From the NCBI RefSeq assembly GCF_035989305.1, contig NZ_CP108514.1, positions 5,246,001 to 5,310,000 of the forward strand: a stretch of 64,000 bases of DNA, given 5' to 3'. The position numbers were made by a program, and so were the translations under genes. The stretch comes from Streptomyces sp. NBC_01233. GTDB taxonomy: Bacteria; Actinomycetota; Actinomycetes; Streptomycetales; Streptomycetaceae. Positions 8,743 through 16,918 of this stretch are shown piece after piece. The notes below the pieces were generated by a model. The model had not been told where the DNA came from. It saw only the letters and a program-made list of their open reading frames with translations, and made no database searches. Position 1 is the first letter of the stretch; each line of letters begins with the position of its first letter.

Positions 8743-9822
8743 CTAGAGCCGCTTCGCGCTGCGCAGGGTCGTCGCGTAGTAGCCGTTGCCGTCGAGGCGA
8801 GAGGTACCGCCCTTGTCGCCGATGGTCGGGCCGTTGGCCTCCTCCCGGCTGGAGATGAAGATCTTGTGCCCGTCGGTGTCCGTGCCCAGGTAGATGCCCG
8901 TGTGGTCGAGGCGGTCCTTGGTACGCGCGTCGAGCTTGAAGAACAGCAGGTCGCCCGGCTGGATCACGTCGATCGAGACGGGCCGGTCCTGCGCGCCGAC
9001 GCCCTTGAGGGGGAGGACGTCCGCGCCCAGGGCGGAGCGGGCCATGCCGTTCGCGGTCCGCGGCAGGCCGGAGCCGGGCTTGTCGTCGGACAGGAGCGGG
9101 TAGCGGGCCCGGTAGCCGAAGACGGTGCGGACGAAGCCGGAGCAGTCCATGGACCGGTACCGGGCCGTCTGGGGCTGCTTCTTGGTTCCGTCGCGGAAGA
9201 CGTACGGCGTGCCGAGGTAGTCGTAGAAGTCCGACTGCTCCAGACGCAGGTCGTTTCCGGCGGAGCCGGTGGGGTTGAGGGGGCCGAAGGAGGCGTCACC
9301 CGCGTACGAGGTGCCCTGCGCGTCCTTCTTCACCGGGGCCTGGTCGCCGTACTGGAAGGCCATCGCGAAGACGTCGTCCTCCTGGCTCCCGAAGTACTTC
9401 TTGAACCACTCCTTGAACCACTGCTCGTTCTCCGCGCCCGGCTTCCACGGCTCCGGCATGAGGCGGACCCAGTTCTCGGTCACGACCCGGGTCGTGGTGT
9501 TGGCCGGCTCGGTGAAGGTGCGGCTCGGCCCGGTGAGGGTGGCCGTGCGGGCGCCGTCGGTGAAGGTGGCCAGCACCTGCCCGGTGCCGTCGCGCATCAC
9601 CGACCGGTCGGGGCTCCGGAGCCGTTCCCACTTCTGGGCGCCGGCCTCGTTCGCGCCGGCGCCGGCCGCGATGTCCTTGTCGACGACGACCTGGACGGCG
9701 GGCGCCTTGGCCTGCTCCTGCGCGCGCAGCGCGTACGTGAGGTAGGCGCTGCCGGCCAGCAGCGCGAGCACGGTGGCCGCGTGCAGTGCGGAACGTGTGC
9801 GGCTCTTCGACTTGGCGGTCAT
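8743..9822 (-). CDS. Membrane-anchored NlpC/P60 hydrolase of the PGA locus
   Basis: A 359-residue protein with one N-terminal membrane segment (about residues 12-32), an extracytoplasmic region, and a C-terminal NlpC/P60 cysteine peptidase domain. Catalytic Cys227 is in SMDCSGFVRTVFGY and His307 in LDHTGIYLG, with the family feature IQPGDLLFF between. NlpC/P60 enzymes cut bonds involving D-Glu or gamma-glutamyl links. As last gene of a cluster with capA, pgsB and pgsC, this one is a good candidate to trim or release gamma-linked polyglutamate, though peptidoglycan is an equally valid substrate on sequence alone. Its start is 58 nt past the pgsC stop, so it can share the operon. Confidence 0.88.
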   Translation of the reverse strand: MTAKSKSRTRSALHAATVLALLAGSAYLTYALRAQEQAKAPAVQVVVDKDIAAGAGANEAGAQKWERLRSPDRSVMRDGTGQVLATFTDGARTATLTGPSRTFTEPANTTTRVVTENWVRLMPEPWKPGAENEQWFKEWFKKYFGSQEDDVFAMAFQYGDQAPVKKDAQGTSYAGDASFGPLNPTGSAGNDLRLEQSDFYDYLGTPYVFRDGTKKQPQTARYRSMDCSGFVRTVFGYRARYPLLSDDKPGSGLPRTANGMARSALGADVLPLKGVGAQDRPVSIDVIQPGDLLFFKLDARTKDRLDHTGIYLGTDTDGHKIFISSREEANGPTIGDKGGTSRLDGNGYYATTLRSAKRL

Positions 9823-9880
9823 GCGGGGGGCTCCGGAGCGGTTGGGGACGGGCGCGGTTGCGGGTGCGGGTTCTTGGGGG

Positions 9881-10363
9881 CTACGCGGCCGGCATGACGC
9901 CGAGCAGGATGCCGGCGGTGAGCACGACGTACGTCATGAGAGTGGCGCTGCCGGTGGCGAGCAGGGTGGCCCCCTTCGGCTGGCGGACCAGCTGGTAGCC
10001 GATCAGGCCCGGCACGATGAAGCCGAGGGTCTGGTTCGTGTAGAGGAGCGGGAACTCCATCTGGAGCACGATCACCACGGTGGCCTGGATCAGGACGCCG
10101 ATGAGCACGACCGCCGCGAACAGCCGCTTGCCGTAGAGGATCACGAATCGCTGCACGACCAGCGTCAGCACGTACGTCGTGACCGTCACGCCGACCACGA
10201 GGGCGGCTCGCTGGAGGTCCTCCAGGAGGGTCAGCGCCAGCCAGCCGGGGGTGATCATTCCGCCGGGGGAGAGGTTGGTCGTGAGGTAGCAGACGAGCGA
10301 GAACAGCAGACCCAGGGCAATGCCGATCGCGGCGATCTCGGGGGTGAGGACGGCGGGGATCAA
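9881..10363 (-). CDS. pgsC: Poly-gamma-glutamate biosynthesis protein PgsC/CapC
   Basis: A 160-residue integral membrane protein, nearly all hydrophobic helices, matching PgsC/CapC in length (about 150) and in the motifs GGMITPGWLAL and LLYTNQTLGFIVPGLIGY. It forms the synthase and export complex with PgsB in the membrane. I place the start at TTG 10363, because AGGAG lies 7 nt upstream and the TTG overlaps the pgsB stop (TTGA). This gives a tight coupling of the two subunits, and a start further upstream would fall inside the repetitive pgsB tail. Confidence 0.92.
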   Translation of the reverse strand: MIPAVLTPEIAAIGIALGLLFSLVCYLTTNLSPGGMITPGWLALTLLEDLQRAALVVGVTVTTYVLTLVVQRFVILYGKRLFAAVVLIGVLIQATVVIVLQMEFPLLYTNQTLGFIVPGLIGYQLVRQPKGATLLATGSATLMTYVVLTAGILLGVMPAA

Positions 10364-12180
10364 CGGGTTTCTCCTGGCTTCTGCCCTTGCCCCTGCGGGG
10401 GGCTCGGGTGGATCTGCTGCGGCTGCGGCTGCGGCTGCGGCTGCGGCCAGGCCGGTACGGGCGTGGCGGCGCGGATGCCGTACGGGTCGGGGGCGCGGAC
10501 GTCCGGCGCGGCTGCCCGCGGCGCCTGCGCATAGCCGCCGGACCCCTGCGGGGCCGGAGCGCGGGGCACGTGCCCGTTCGGGCCCGGCGCATACGGGTCC
10601 CCGCCGTTCGCGACACTGCCGTTCGGGCCCTGCGCGTGCGGGAGCCGGTCGTTCGGGGCCTGCGCGTACGGGTCCCGGCCGTTCGGGACCTGGGCAGACG
10701 GGACCCCGCCGTTCGGGCTCTGCGCGTGCGGGACGTGGCCGTTCGGGTTCTGGCTGTACGGGCCTTGCGCGTACGGGTCCCGGCCGTTCGGGACCTGGGC
10801 AGACGGGACCCCGCCGTTCGGGCTCTGCGCGTGCGGGACGTGGCCGTATGGGACCTGCGCGTGTGGGAGCCGGTCGTTCGGGGCCTGGGCGTACGGGTCC
10901 CGGCCGTGCGGGGCGTCTGCGTATGGGTCGAAGGGGCGGGCGAACTGCCCCGCCGGCTCCTCCTGCCGGACCTGGTCCCGGTCCTCGGAGTCGTCCGCCT
11001 CGTCCACCGGCAGGTCCGCGAGGTGCTCCAGCAGCACCTCGCCCTGCCCGTGGATGTTGCCGATGGCGACGAGCGAGGAGCTGGGGCCGAGGTGCCCCAG
11101 CAGCTCCTGCATGAACTCCTCGCCGTCGCGGTGGTCGCCGCCCAGGTCGACGGCGCGGCCCTGCCACTCGGCCGGGATCGCGTCGATGGCGCTCTTGGCG
11201 GGGTGGCCGATCACGAAGACCTTGTCCGGCCGCAGTTCCGGGACGATCGCGCCCATCTGGCCGTTGCGCTCGACGCGGTCGGGCCGGCAGTTGATCACCA
11301 CGCTCAGGGGGCGGTCCACCGCACCCAGGTCCAGCAGCTGGTTGATGTTCATCAGGGTGGACTCGGGGTCGTTCGCCGCGAAGACGTTGGCGAACCGCAG
11401 CCGCTTCCCGCCGGGGGCCAGGTACCGCTCGACCGAGAGCACACCCGGGTCCGGCGGGGCCTCGTACATACCCCGCAGGGCGGTGTCCCGGTCGACGCCG
11501 AGGAGTTCGGCGACGAGGAGCGCGATGGCGACGTTCTCCTTGAAGGTGAACCAGCTGAAGCCGCGCAGCTCCTCGTCGCTGACCGTGTCGGGGTCGGCGT
11601 AGAGGAGCCGGCAGTCGCGGGCGTCGGCCTCCTCCTGGAGGACGTCGAAGCGTTCCTTCTCGGCGGTGACGCAGATCCCGCCGTACGGCATCGACCGGGA
11701 CAGGGAGCGCGCGATGTCGTCGAGGGTCGGGCCCATCTCGGCGACGTGGTCCTCGCGGACGTTGCACAGGACGCCGATGGTCGACTGGATCAGCTTGGAC
11801 TGGTTGATCTCCTGGAGCGCCGGCATCACCGCCATGCACTCCATGACGAGCGCGTCCGGACGGTAGGCGGAGGCGCGCCGCACGATGCCGATCTGCTCCA
11901 CGACGTTGGCGATGCCGAACTTGCGGTAGACGGGTTCCTCGGTGGCGTCCGGGTGGATGAACCGGGCCGCCGTGCCGGTGGTCTTGGCGACCGTGGTCAG
12001 ACCGCCGCCGCGCAGCGCCCCCGCGCACAGCCGGGTGATGGAGCTCTTGCCGCGGATGCCGTTGACCAGTACCCGGTTGGGTATGCGGTGCAGGCTGGCG
12101 AAGTGCCGCCGCTGCTCCACGATGCCCGCGACGAGCATGATCGCGCAGCAGACGAGCAGTACGCAGTAGAGGAAGAGCAC
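10360..12180 (-). CDS. pgsB: Poly-gamma-glutamate synthase PgsB/CapB with repetitive C-terminal tail
   Basis: A 606-residue ATP-dependent amide ligase of the Mur-ligase-like PgsB family, which polymerises glutamate through gamma links at the membrane. The N-terminal membrane helix (residues 2-20) is followed by the ATP-binding motif VNGIRGKSSITR (about 39-50), VMECMAVMPALQE, and NVREDHVAEMGPT. The catalytic core of about 395-415 residues is the normal full length. Beyond it, roughly 190 residues consist of 9-residue repeats of type PNGxVPHAQ, then a PQ-rich end. I know of no such tail in characterised PgsB proteins. It starts at a GTG with GGAAGGA 11 nt upstream, 6 nt after the preceding gene, and overlaps pgsC by 4 nt. 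Confidence 0.93.
   Translation of the reverse strand: MLFLYCVLLVCCAIMLVAGIVEQRRHFASLHRIPNRVLVNGIRGKSSITRLCAGALRGGGLTTVAKTTGTAARFIHPDATEEPVYRKFGIANVVEQIGIVRRASAYRPDALVMECMAVMPALQEINQSKLIQSTIGVLCNVREDHVAEMGPTLDDIARSLSRSMPYGGICVTAEKERFDVLQEEADARDCRLLYADPDTVSDEELRGFSWFTFKENVAIALLVAELLGVDRDTALRGMYEAPPDPGVLSVERYLAPGGKRLRFANVFAANDPESTLMNINQLLDLGAVDRPLSVVINCRPDRVERNGQMGAIVPELRPDKVFVIGHPAKSAIDAIPAEWQGRAVDLGGDHRDGEEFMQELLGHLGPSSSLVAIGNIHGQGEVLLEHLADLPVDEADDSEDRDQVRQEEPAGQFARPFDPYADAPHGRDPYAQAPNDRLPHAQVPYGHVPHAQSPNGGVPSAQVPNGRDPYAQGPYSQNPNGHVPHAQSPNGGVPSAQVPNGRDPYAQAPNDRLPHAQGPNGSVANGGDPYAPGPNGHVPRAPAPQGSGGYAQAPRAAAPDVRAPDPYGIRAATPVPAWPQPQPQPQPQQIHPSPPQGQGQKPGETR
10440..10925 (-). repeat. 27-nt (9-residue) repeats in the pgsB 3' end
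   Basis: About 14-16 degenerate 27-nt units encode variants of PNGRDPYAQ, PNGHVPHAQ, PNGGVPSAQ and PNDRLPHAQ. A higher-order block (GHVPHAQ, SPNGGVPSAQ, VPNGRDPYAQ) is nearly duplicated, once around 10670-10750 and again around 10780-10860. This shows expansion by unequal exchange or slippage. Confidence 0.9.
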
Positions 12181-12186
12181 GGGGGA

Positions 12187-14481
12187 TCAGTTCCTTCCGG
12201 CCGGGGCGGACGCGTGTCCGCCGGCCTGCTTGCGCTGCTGCTGTCGCTGCTGGAGCTGCTGGCGGATGATCTCCAGGCTGCGCGTCACGGCGCCCACCTC
12301 GTCGTGGTGGCGCGGGTACAGCACCGTGCGCCGGTCGCCGTCGGCGAGGGCCTCGGCGCGCCGGGCGAGTTCGCGCAGCGGGGCGACCACGATGATCTGG
12401 AGCCAGCCCAGGCAGGCCGCGCCGACCGCGAAGCCGAGCAGGCCGGCGAGGACGGTGCGGTTCTGCAGGCTGTACTCCTGGATGGCCAGGCCCTTGGCGG
12501 ACTGCCAGCTGACCACGGTCCAGTCCATGGGCTTGGCGGCACCGCCGCCCACGAACGGCGCGGCGGCCGCGATGACGTGGTCGCCGCCGCTGCGGTAGAG
12601 GATGCTGCCGGGCCGCGGGGACATGCCGACCTTGAGGGCGGAGCCCTCGACGAGGGCGTCGAGCCGCTCGTCGTCGAGCTTCTCGAAGGCGCGGTAGCCG
12701 CGGTTGGAGGCGATGATCCGGTGCTGGGAGTCGACCACCCGTATCTCCCCCAGACCCGGCCGCCTGAGCAGCGAGTTGAGGAAGTCGATGCGGAACTCGC
12801 CGACGACCGCCGCGCCGCCCTGGCCAGGGATCTGGGCGGTCGCGACGATGACGGGCTCCTTGCCGCCGTCGTGGAGGGCGATCGGCTCCTCACGGGGTCC
12901 CTTGCCACCCGTGGCCTGCGGTGCGCCGCCCGCCCGGGCGAGGATGCTGCCGGTGCCGTCGAGCACGTACAGGGACGCGTAGCGCAGGTGTTCCCGGGCG
13001 GTGTGCTCCAGGATGTCTGTCATGTGCTGCGGGGTCGTGTCGTCGCCCACCAGCGAGGCGACGGACAGCAGGTCGGCCTGGCCCTCGTTGAGGGCGCGCC
13101 GGATCCGGTCGTTGAGGGTGTCGGTGCGCTCCCGCTGGTCGCTGACCAGCTGCTGCGGTACGACGACGTCCTCGCCGGCCCGGTTGACCAGCAGGCCCAG
13201 CGGCACGCACCAGGCCAGGAGCAGGACCCCGCACAGGGCGAGGAGCACACGGGCGCCCGTGCGGCGCTTTCGCCTGCCGCGCGGGACGTGTGCCGGGGCC
13301 GCGTCGCTGCGCAGCTGGCCGCGCAAGCGCTCCAGGGCGGTCCCGATCCGGGCCGCCTCCGCCCCGCGGGGGAGGGACACCGGGCGGGTCAGGTCGCCGC
13401 GGGCCAGTCGTCGGCTCTCCAGGAACAGGGTGATCAGCGGGCGCTGCACGGTGCCGACGAGCAGGGCGACGACCAGGGCGCCGACCAGCAGCAGGGCTCC
13501 GGCCAGGATCAGTCCGGCGAAGGCGTCGGAGGTGCGAGCGGGGTTCTGCGCGACGTTGACCATGGCGACGACGGTCAGCTCCAGGCTGGTGGCGCTGGTG
13601 CCGACGCCCGGTTCGGGGCCGGCGAGGCGCGCGTAGCCCGCGGCTGCGCGTTCACCGCCCCATTCGCCTCCCATCAGGCTGCCGCTGACCCCGAGGAAGC
13701 CGCCGGAGCCGGGCTCCTTCGCGGTCAAGGGGTTGGCCTTGGCCCGTTTGGCCGCGGTCCTGGCGAAGGAGGCGAGCTGCTTGGTGTCGCGTTTGACGTC
13801 GGCGCGCTGGAGGTCGGTGAGGACCATCTCGGGCTCGGGGATGCCGTCGTTGCTGAGCACCGTGCCGTCGGATCCGACGACGGCGATGGACCGGAAGTTG
13901 CCGAGGCTGATGCCGGGGAAGCGCAGGCTGCTGGAGGCGACCAGCAGCTGCTGCGGCTGGTCCTTCCAGGACAGCAGCGAGAGGGTGAGCAGCCGGGTCT
14001 CGCCGTTGGCCAGTTTGACCATGCGGGGGGCCAGCCCGCCCTCGCCGGAGAGCCGGGTGCGGTCGATCGCGGTCAGGGGGAGGTTCTCGCCGCGGGCGGC
14101 CAGCAGCCGGCCCGAGCTGATCTCGACGACCGCGGTGCCGCGCCACTTCTGGTAGACGCTGCCGATCTTGTCGAGCACGGCGTCGGGGGCGACGGGCTTC
14201 CCGGTGGAGAACAGGGTCGCGGCCCGGTCGAGGTCGGTGACGCTCTCGTCCAGCGAGGCGCGCAGGGCGATCGCGCCGTCCTCGGCGAAGTGCTGCTGCG
14301 AGGTGAGCACGGCCGCGGGCAGCCGGTCCTCGTGGACGCTGCCCAGGCTCAGCGCGGTGAACCCCGCAAGGGCGAGCAGCAGCACCGACAGCACGGAGAT
14401 CGGCGGTCTGATGCCGCCGAGCAGTGACATGTCGGCCCTGCGGCCGGCCTTGCGCCGCCGCTGGTTGCGGGATGCGGCCAC
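12187..14481 (-). CDS. Double sensor-HAMP membrane protein without output domain
   Basis: A 764-residue protein made of two similar halves, each with membrane helix, large extracytoplasmic sensor-like region, membrane helix and HAMP. TM1 is near 27-48, sensor 1 near 49-318, TM2 near 321-343 and HAMP1 near 344-392. After a basic linker, TM3 is near 411-433, then sensor 2, TM4 and a second HAMP that ends in a Gln-rich coil (RQQLQQRQQQRKQ). No kinase, cyclase or methyl-accepting domain follows. GTG 14481 has GGAAGGA upstream. It lies between capA and pgsB on the same strand, 6 nt from pgsB. I infer that it senses the envelope or polymer and acts on the synthase by contact. Confidence 0.8.
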   Translation of the reverse strand: MAASRNQRRRKAGRRADMSLLGGIRPPISVLSVLLLALAGFTALSLGSVHEDRLPAAVLTSQQHFAEDGAIALRASLDESVTDLDRAATLFSTGKPVAPDAVLDKIGSVYQKWRGTAVVEISSGRLLAARGENLPLTAIDRTRLSGEGGLAPRMVKLANGETRLLTLSLLSWKDQPQQLLVASSSLRFPGISLGNFRSIAVVGSDGTVLSNDGIPEPEMVLTDLQRADVKRDTKQLASFARTAAKRAKANPLTAKEPGSGGFLGVSGSLMGGEWGGERAAAGYARLAGPEPGVGTSATSLELTVVAMVNVAQNPARTSDAFAGLILAGALLLVGALVVALLVGTVQRPLITLFLESRRLARGDLTRPVSLPRGAEAARIGTALERLRGQLRSDAAPAHVPRGRRKRRTGARVLLALCGVLLLAWCVPLGLLVNRAGEDVVVPQQLVSDQRERTDTLNDRIRRALNEGQADLLSVASLVGDDTTPQHMTDILEHTAREHLRYASLYVLDGTGSILARAGGAPQATGGKGPREEPIALHDGGKEPVIVATAQIPGQGGAAVVGEFRIDFLNSLLRRPGLGEIRVVDSQHRIIASNRGYRAFEKLDDERLDALVEGSALKVGMSPRPGSILYRSGGDHVIAAAAPFVGGGAAKPMDWTVVSWQSAKGLAIQEYSLQNRTVLAGLLGFAVGAACLGWLQIIVVAPLRELARRAEALADGDRRTVLYPRHHDEVGAVTRSLEIIRQQLQQRQQQRKQAGGHASAPAGRN

Positions 14482-14554
14482 GGAGCGGGGTCCTTCCTGG
14501 ACTGGACGGGAGAGCGGGAGGTCTTGCGTGCGCGGGCTGGTGCGCGGGGCGGGG

Positions 14555-15814
14555 TCACCCGGGCAGTCCCCGCAGGGGTCGCAGTCCGTCCTTGCCGGCG
14601 CCGCGGTTGAGCATGGTGCCCTGGGTGCGCTCGAAGGCCAGGCGGTAGCGGGCGCGCTGCTCCGGGAGCAGGTCCTTGTCGTTCCGGAGGGCCTCGACGA
14701 CATCGACCAGGCGGTGGTCTCGTACCGGCTGGGCGTTCGTGCCGGGCAGGTCCGCCCCCGGGGTGCTCTCGGGGTCCGGCGGGATGTCGGTGAAGGTGGG
14801 CACGAAGCGGGCCCGGACGTCCCACGTGCCGTTCTTCTCGCTGAACTCGAACCAGCCGATGGCGCCCTCCTCGGTCAGACCGCTGGGCACGTCGTGGCGG
14901 GCGAGCTGGTTGCCGAGGCCGTAGGCGACCCAGGTGCCGTCGACCTTCTCCATCGGCTGCACGACGTGGGCGTGGTGGCCGATGACCAGGTTGATCCCGG
15001 TCTCCTTGGCGATCCGGCGGGCCAGTTCCAGCTGCGGGTTGCTCGGGTTCGGCTGGTGCTCGCGGCCCCAGTGGACGGAGAGGATGACCACCTCGGCGCC
15101 GGCCGCGCGGGCCTTCTTCTCGGCCGCGGCGATGGCCTTGAAGTTGATGAGGTTGGCCAGCCAGGGCTTGTCCTTGGGGACCTCGCGCCCGTTGAAGCCG
15201 AAGGCGAAGGAAATCTGGGCGACCTTGACGCCCTTGACGTCCAGGACCAGGGGCTTGTCGGCCTCCTCCGCGCTACGGGCGGAGCCGGTGTGCTTGAGGC
15301 CTTCCCGGTCCAGGGTGTCCAGGGTGCGGAACACGCCCTCCGGGCCGTGGTCGAGGGTGTGGTTCGAGGCCGTCGAGCAGGTGTCGTACCCGACGTTCTT
15401 GATCGTCTTCGCGATCTGCGGCGGGACGAGGAAGTCGGGGTAGGTCTGGAAGGGGCCGTTCGGCCGGCCCAGGACCGGCTCCATGTGGCAGATGCCGAGA
15501 TCGGCCTTGCTGATGACCGGTTTGACCCCCGCCATGATCCGGTCGAAGTCGTACCCCGTGTGCCCGGCCGCCTTGGCGTCCCGGGCGGCCTGGTCGGTGA
15601 GCTGGGGATGGATGAGGATGTCGCCCGCGGCGGCCACGGTGAAGGAGCGGCCCGCACCCTTGGCGCTTGCGTCCGCCGCGTCGCCCGGCGCCGCCCCGGG
15701 CTTCTCCTGCGCGCCGCCGAGCAGACCGCACCCCGCGAGCGAGAGGCTCAGCGGGAGGACGAGGAGCGCGGCGCGGGTCAGGGCGGAGACCGGGCGGGTA
15801 GGGGCGGTTTTCAC
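14555..15814 (-). CDS. capA: CapA-family poly-gamma-glutamate lipoprotein
   Basis: A 419-residue member of the CapA/PgsA family with a metallophosphoesterase-like fold. The N-terminus is a lipoprotein signal (LSLSLAGC, lipid-modified Cys29). The fold motifs are visible: AAAGDILIHPQL, ICHMEPVLG, TASNHTLDHG, LSVHWGREHQ and IGHHAHVVQPM. PgsA/CapA is needed for export or anchoring of gamma-polyglutamate in Bacillus. It starts at GTG 15814, only 17 nt from the GTG of the divergent gene, so each promoter must lie inside or next to the other gene. It is the first gene of the capA, HAMP protein, pgsB, pgsC, NlpC/P60 series. Confidence 0.93.
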   Translation of the reverse strand: MKTAPTRPVSALTRAALLVLPLSLSLAGCGLLGGAQEKPGAAPGDAADASAKGAGRSFTVAAAGDILIHPQLTDQAARDAKAAGHTGYDFDRIMAGVKPVISKADLGICHMEPVLGRPNGPFQTYPDFLVPPQIAKTIKNVGYDTCSTASNHTLDHGPEGVFRTLDTLDREGLKHTGSARSAEEADKPLVLDVKGVKVAQISFAFGFNGREVPKDKPWLANLINFKAIAAAEKKARAAGAEVVILSVHWGREHQPNPSNPQLELARRIAKETGINLVIGHHAHVVQPMEKVDGTWVAYGLGNQLARHDVPSGLTEEGAIGWFEFSEKNGTWDVRARFVPTFTDIPPDPESTPGADLPGTNAQPVRDHRLVDVVEALRNDKDLLPEQRARYRLAFERTQGTMLNRGAGKDGLRPLRGLPG

Positions 15815-15831
15815 TCAGCTATTTTCAGCCA

Positions 15832-16857
15832 GTGAGGACTGTGAAGTTTACGAGGGGCATAACGATTGGTGTGATCATTTGCGGTGTGGCCATGTCGCTG
15901 GTGGTTTATGTCGCCTTTGATCCAGTCAATTCGGTCGAAAAGGCAGCCGTTCCCTCTCCGTCGCCTGTGGCGGAGGACATGGATCTGCTCGGCCGGGCCA
16001 CCCGATTCGCCGCGGAATTCGGCGTGACGGGCGGCTATCGCGCGCCCACGCAGGTCGAGAAGGCGATCATTGTCGAGGGTGTTTCATCCCTTTTCGAGGG
16101 GGATGTCGACGGAGCGCGCACTCGGCTGGCCGAGGTGGACTACAAGCTCGACACCTTCACCGACACGCCGGGCGGCCGCCGCTTCGCGGAGGTCTCCGAC
16201 GCGGCGGGCCGCTCCGGATCCGCCAACCGGGGCTGGGGCCGCGTCTACGTCGACCTCGGCGCGCCCCCGCGCTGGTCGGTCCAGGTCCCGCACCCCGTCG
16301 CCGACCAGGGCACCGAGCGGCTCGGGGTCAGGGTGCTGCGCGGCGCCCCCGGCGGGGTCATGGTCATGGCGGGGGCCCACCGTACGGCGGGGGCGGGCAC
16401 GGACCCCGGCGCTGCCGGGGCGGGTGACGACGCGGACGGCGGGGGCGAGGGGAACCCGGCCGACATGGCGCACCGCACCGACTCGGTCTTCCACGCCGTG
16501 ATCGCCGAGCTCACCCGGCGCGGCCTGCCGGGCATCCAGCTGCACGGATTCGCCGACGACTCCGTCCCGGGCACCGACTCCGTCGTCTCCACCGGTGCGG
16601 GGAGCCGGGCGGTCGAAGACGCCGAACGGCTCGCCGAGCAGCTGGCCGGCCAGGGCGTCGAGGTGTGCCGGGCGTGGTCCGCCACCTGCAAGCTGTCGGG
16701 TCGCACCAACGAGCAGGGCCGGCTCGCCGCCGAGCACGGGACCCGCTTCCTGCACGTGGAACTGAGCAGGACCGTCCGCTCCGGCTCCCGCCGCCTGGAC
16801 GAGACCGCCCAGGCGATCACGTACGTCACCACGAGGTGGTCGCGGGGCGCTCCGTAG
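15832..16857 (+). CDS. Membrane-anchored protein resembling PGA hydrolase / N-formylglutamate amidohydrolase
   Basis: A 341-residue protein with an N-terminal membrane helix (about residues 9-28) and an extracytoplasmic domain. The core shows VQVPHPVADQGTERLGVRV, VMVMAGAHRT, SVFHAVIAEL, IQLHGFADDS, a stretch STGAG, then LSGRTNEQG and FLHVELSRTVR. The spacing of the His motifs and the final LELS-R element recall the zinc-dependent poly-gamma-glutamate hydrolase and N-formylglutamate amidohydrolase fold. I infer this by eye and did not search. The divergent position beside capA supports a role in polymer release. Starts at GTG 15832 and GTG 15841 are both possible. The 5' end is AT-richer than its neighbours. 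Confidence 0.65.
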   Translation: MRTVKFTRGITIGVIICGVAMSLVVYVAFDPVNSVEKAAVPSPSPVAEDMDLLGRATRFAAEFGVTGGYRAPTQVEKAIIVEGVSSLFEGDVDGARTRLAEVDYKLDTFTDTPGGRRFAEVSDAAGRSGSANRGWGRVYVDLGAPPRWSVQVPHPVADQGTERLGVRVLRGAPGGVMVMAGAHRTAGAGTDPGAAGAGDDADGGGEGNPADMAHRTDSVFHAVIAELTRRGLPGIQLHGFADDSVPGTDSVVSTGAGSRAVEDAERLAEQLAGQGVEVCRAWSATCKLSGRTNEQGRLAAEHGTRFLHVELSRTVRSGSRRLDETAQAITYVTTRWSRGAP

Positions 16858-16865
16858 GAGACGGC

Positions 16866-16905
16866 GGAGGGGCCGGCACCCCGTGTGCGGGATGCCGGCC
16901 CCTCC
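16866..16905. terminator. Bidirectional terminator hairpin
   Basis: A 13-bp stem (16866-16878 with 16893-16905), one mismatch and 3 further pairs around a 6-nt loop, between two convergent genes. Short T/C-rich sequence follows on the forward side. Confidence 0.8.
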
Positions 16906-16918
16906 TCTTGGCCGCTGC

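Noticed and set aside
10387..14427. A forward open frame of more than 1300 codons across the PGA-type genes
   Set aside because: It is antisense to pgsB and the HAMP protein, which have clear family motifs and better codon bias. Long antisense frames are normal in DNA with so few stop codons.
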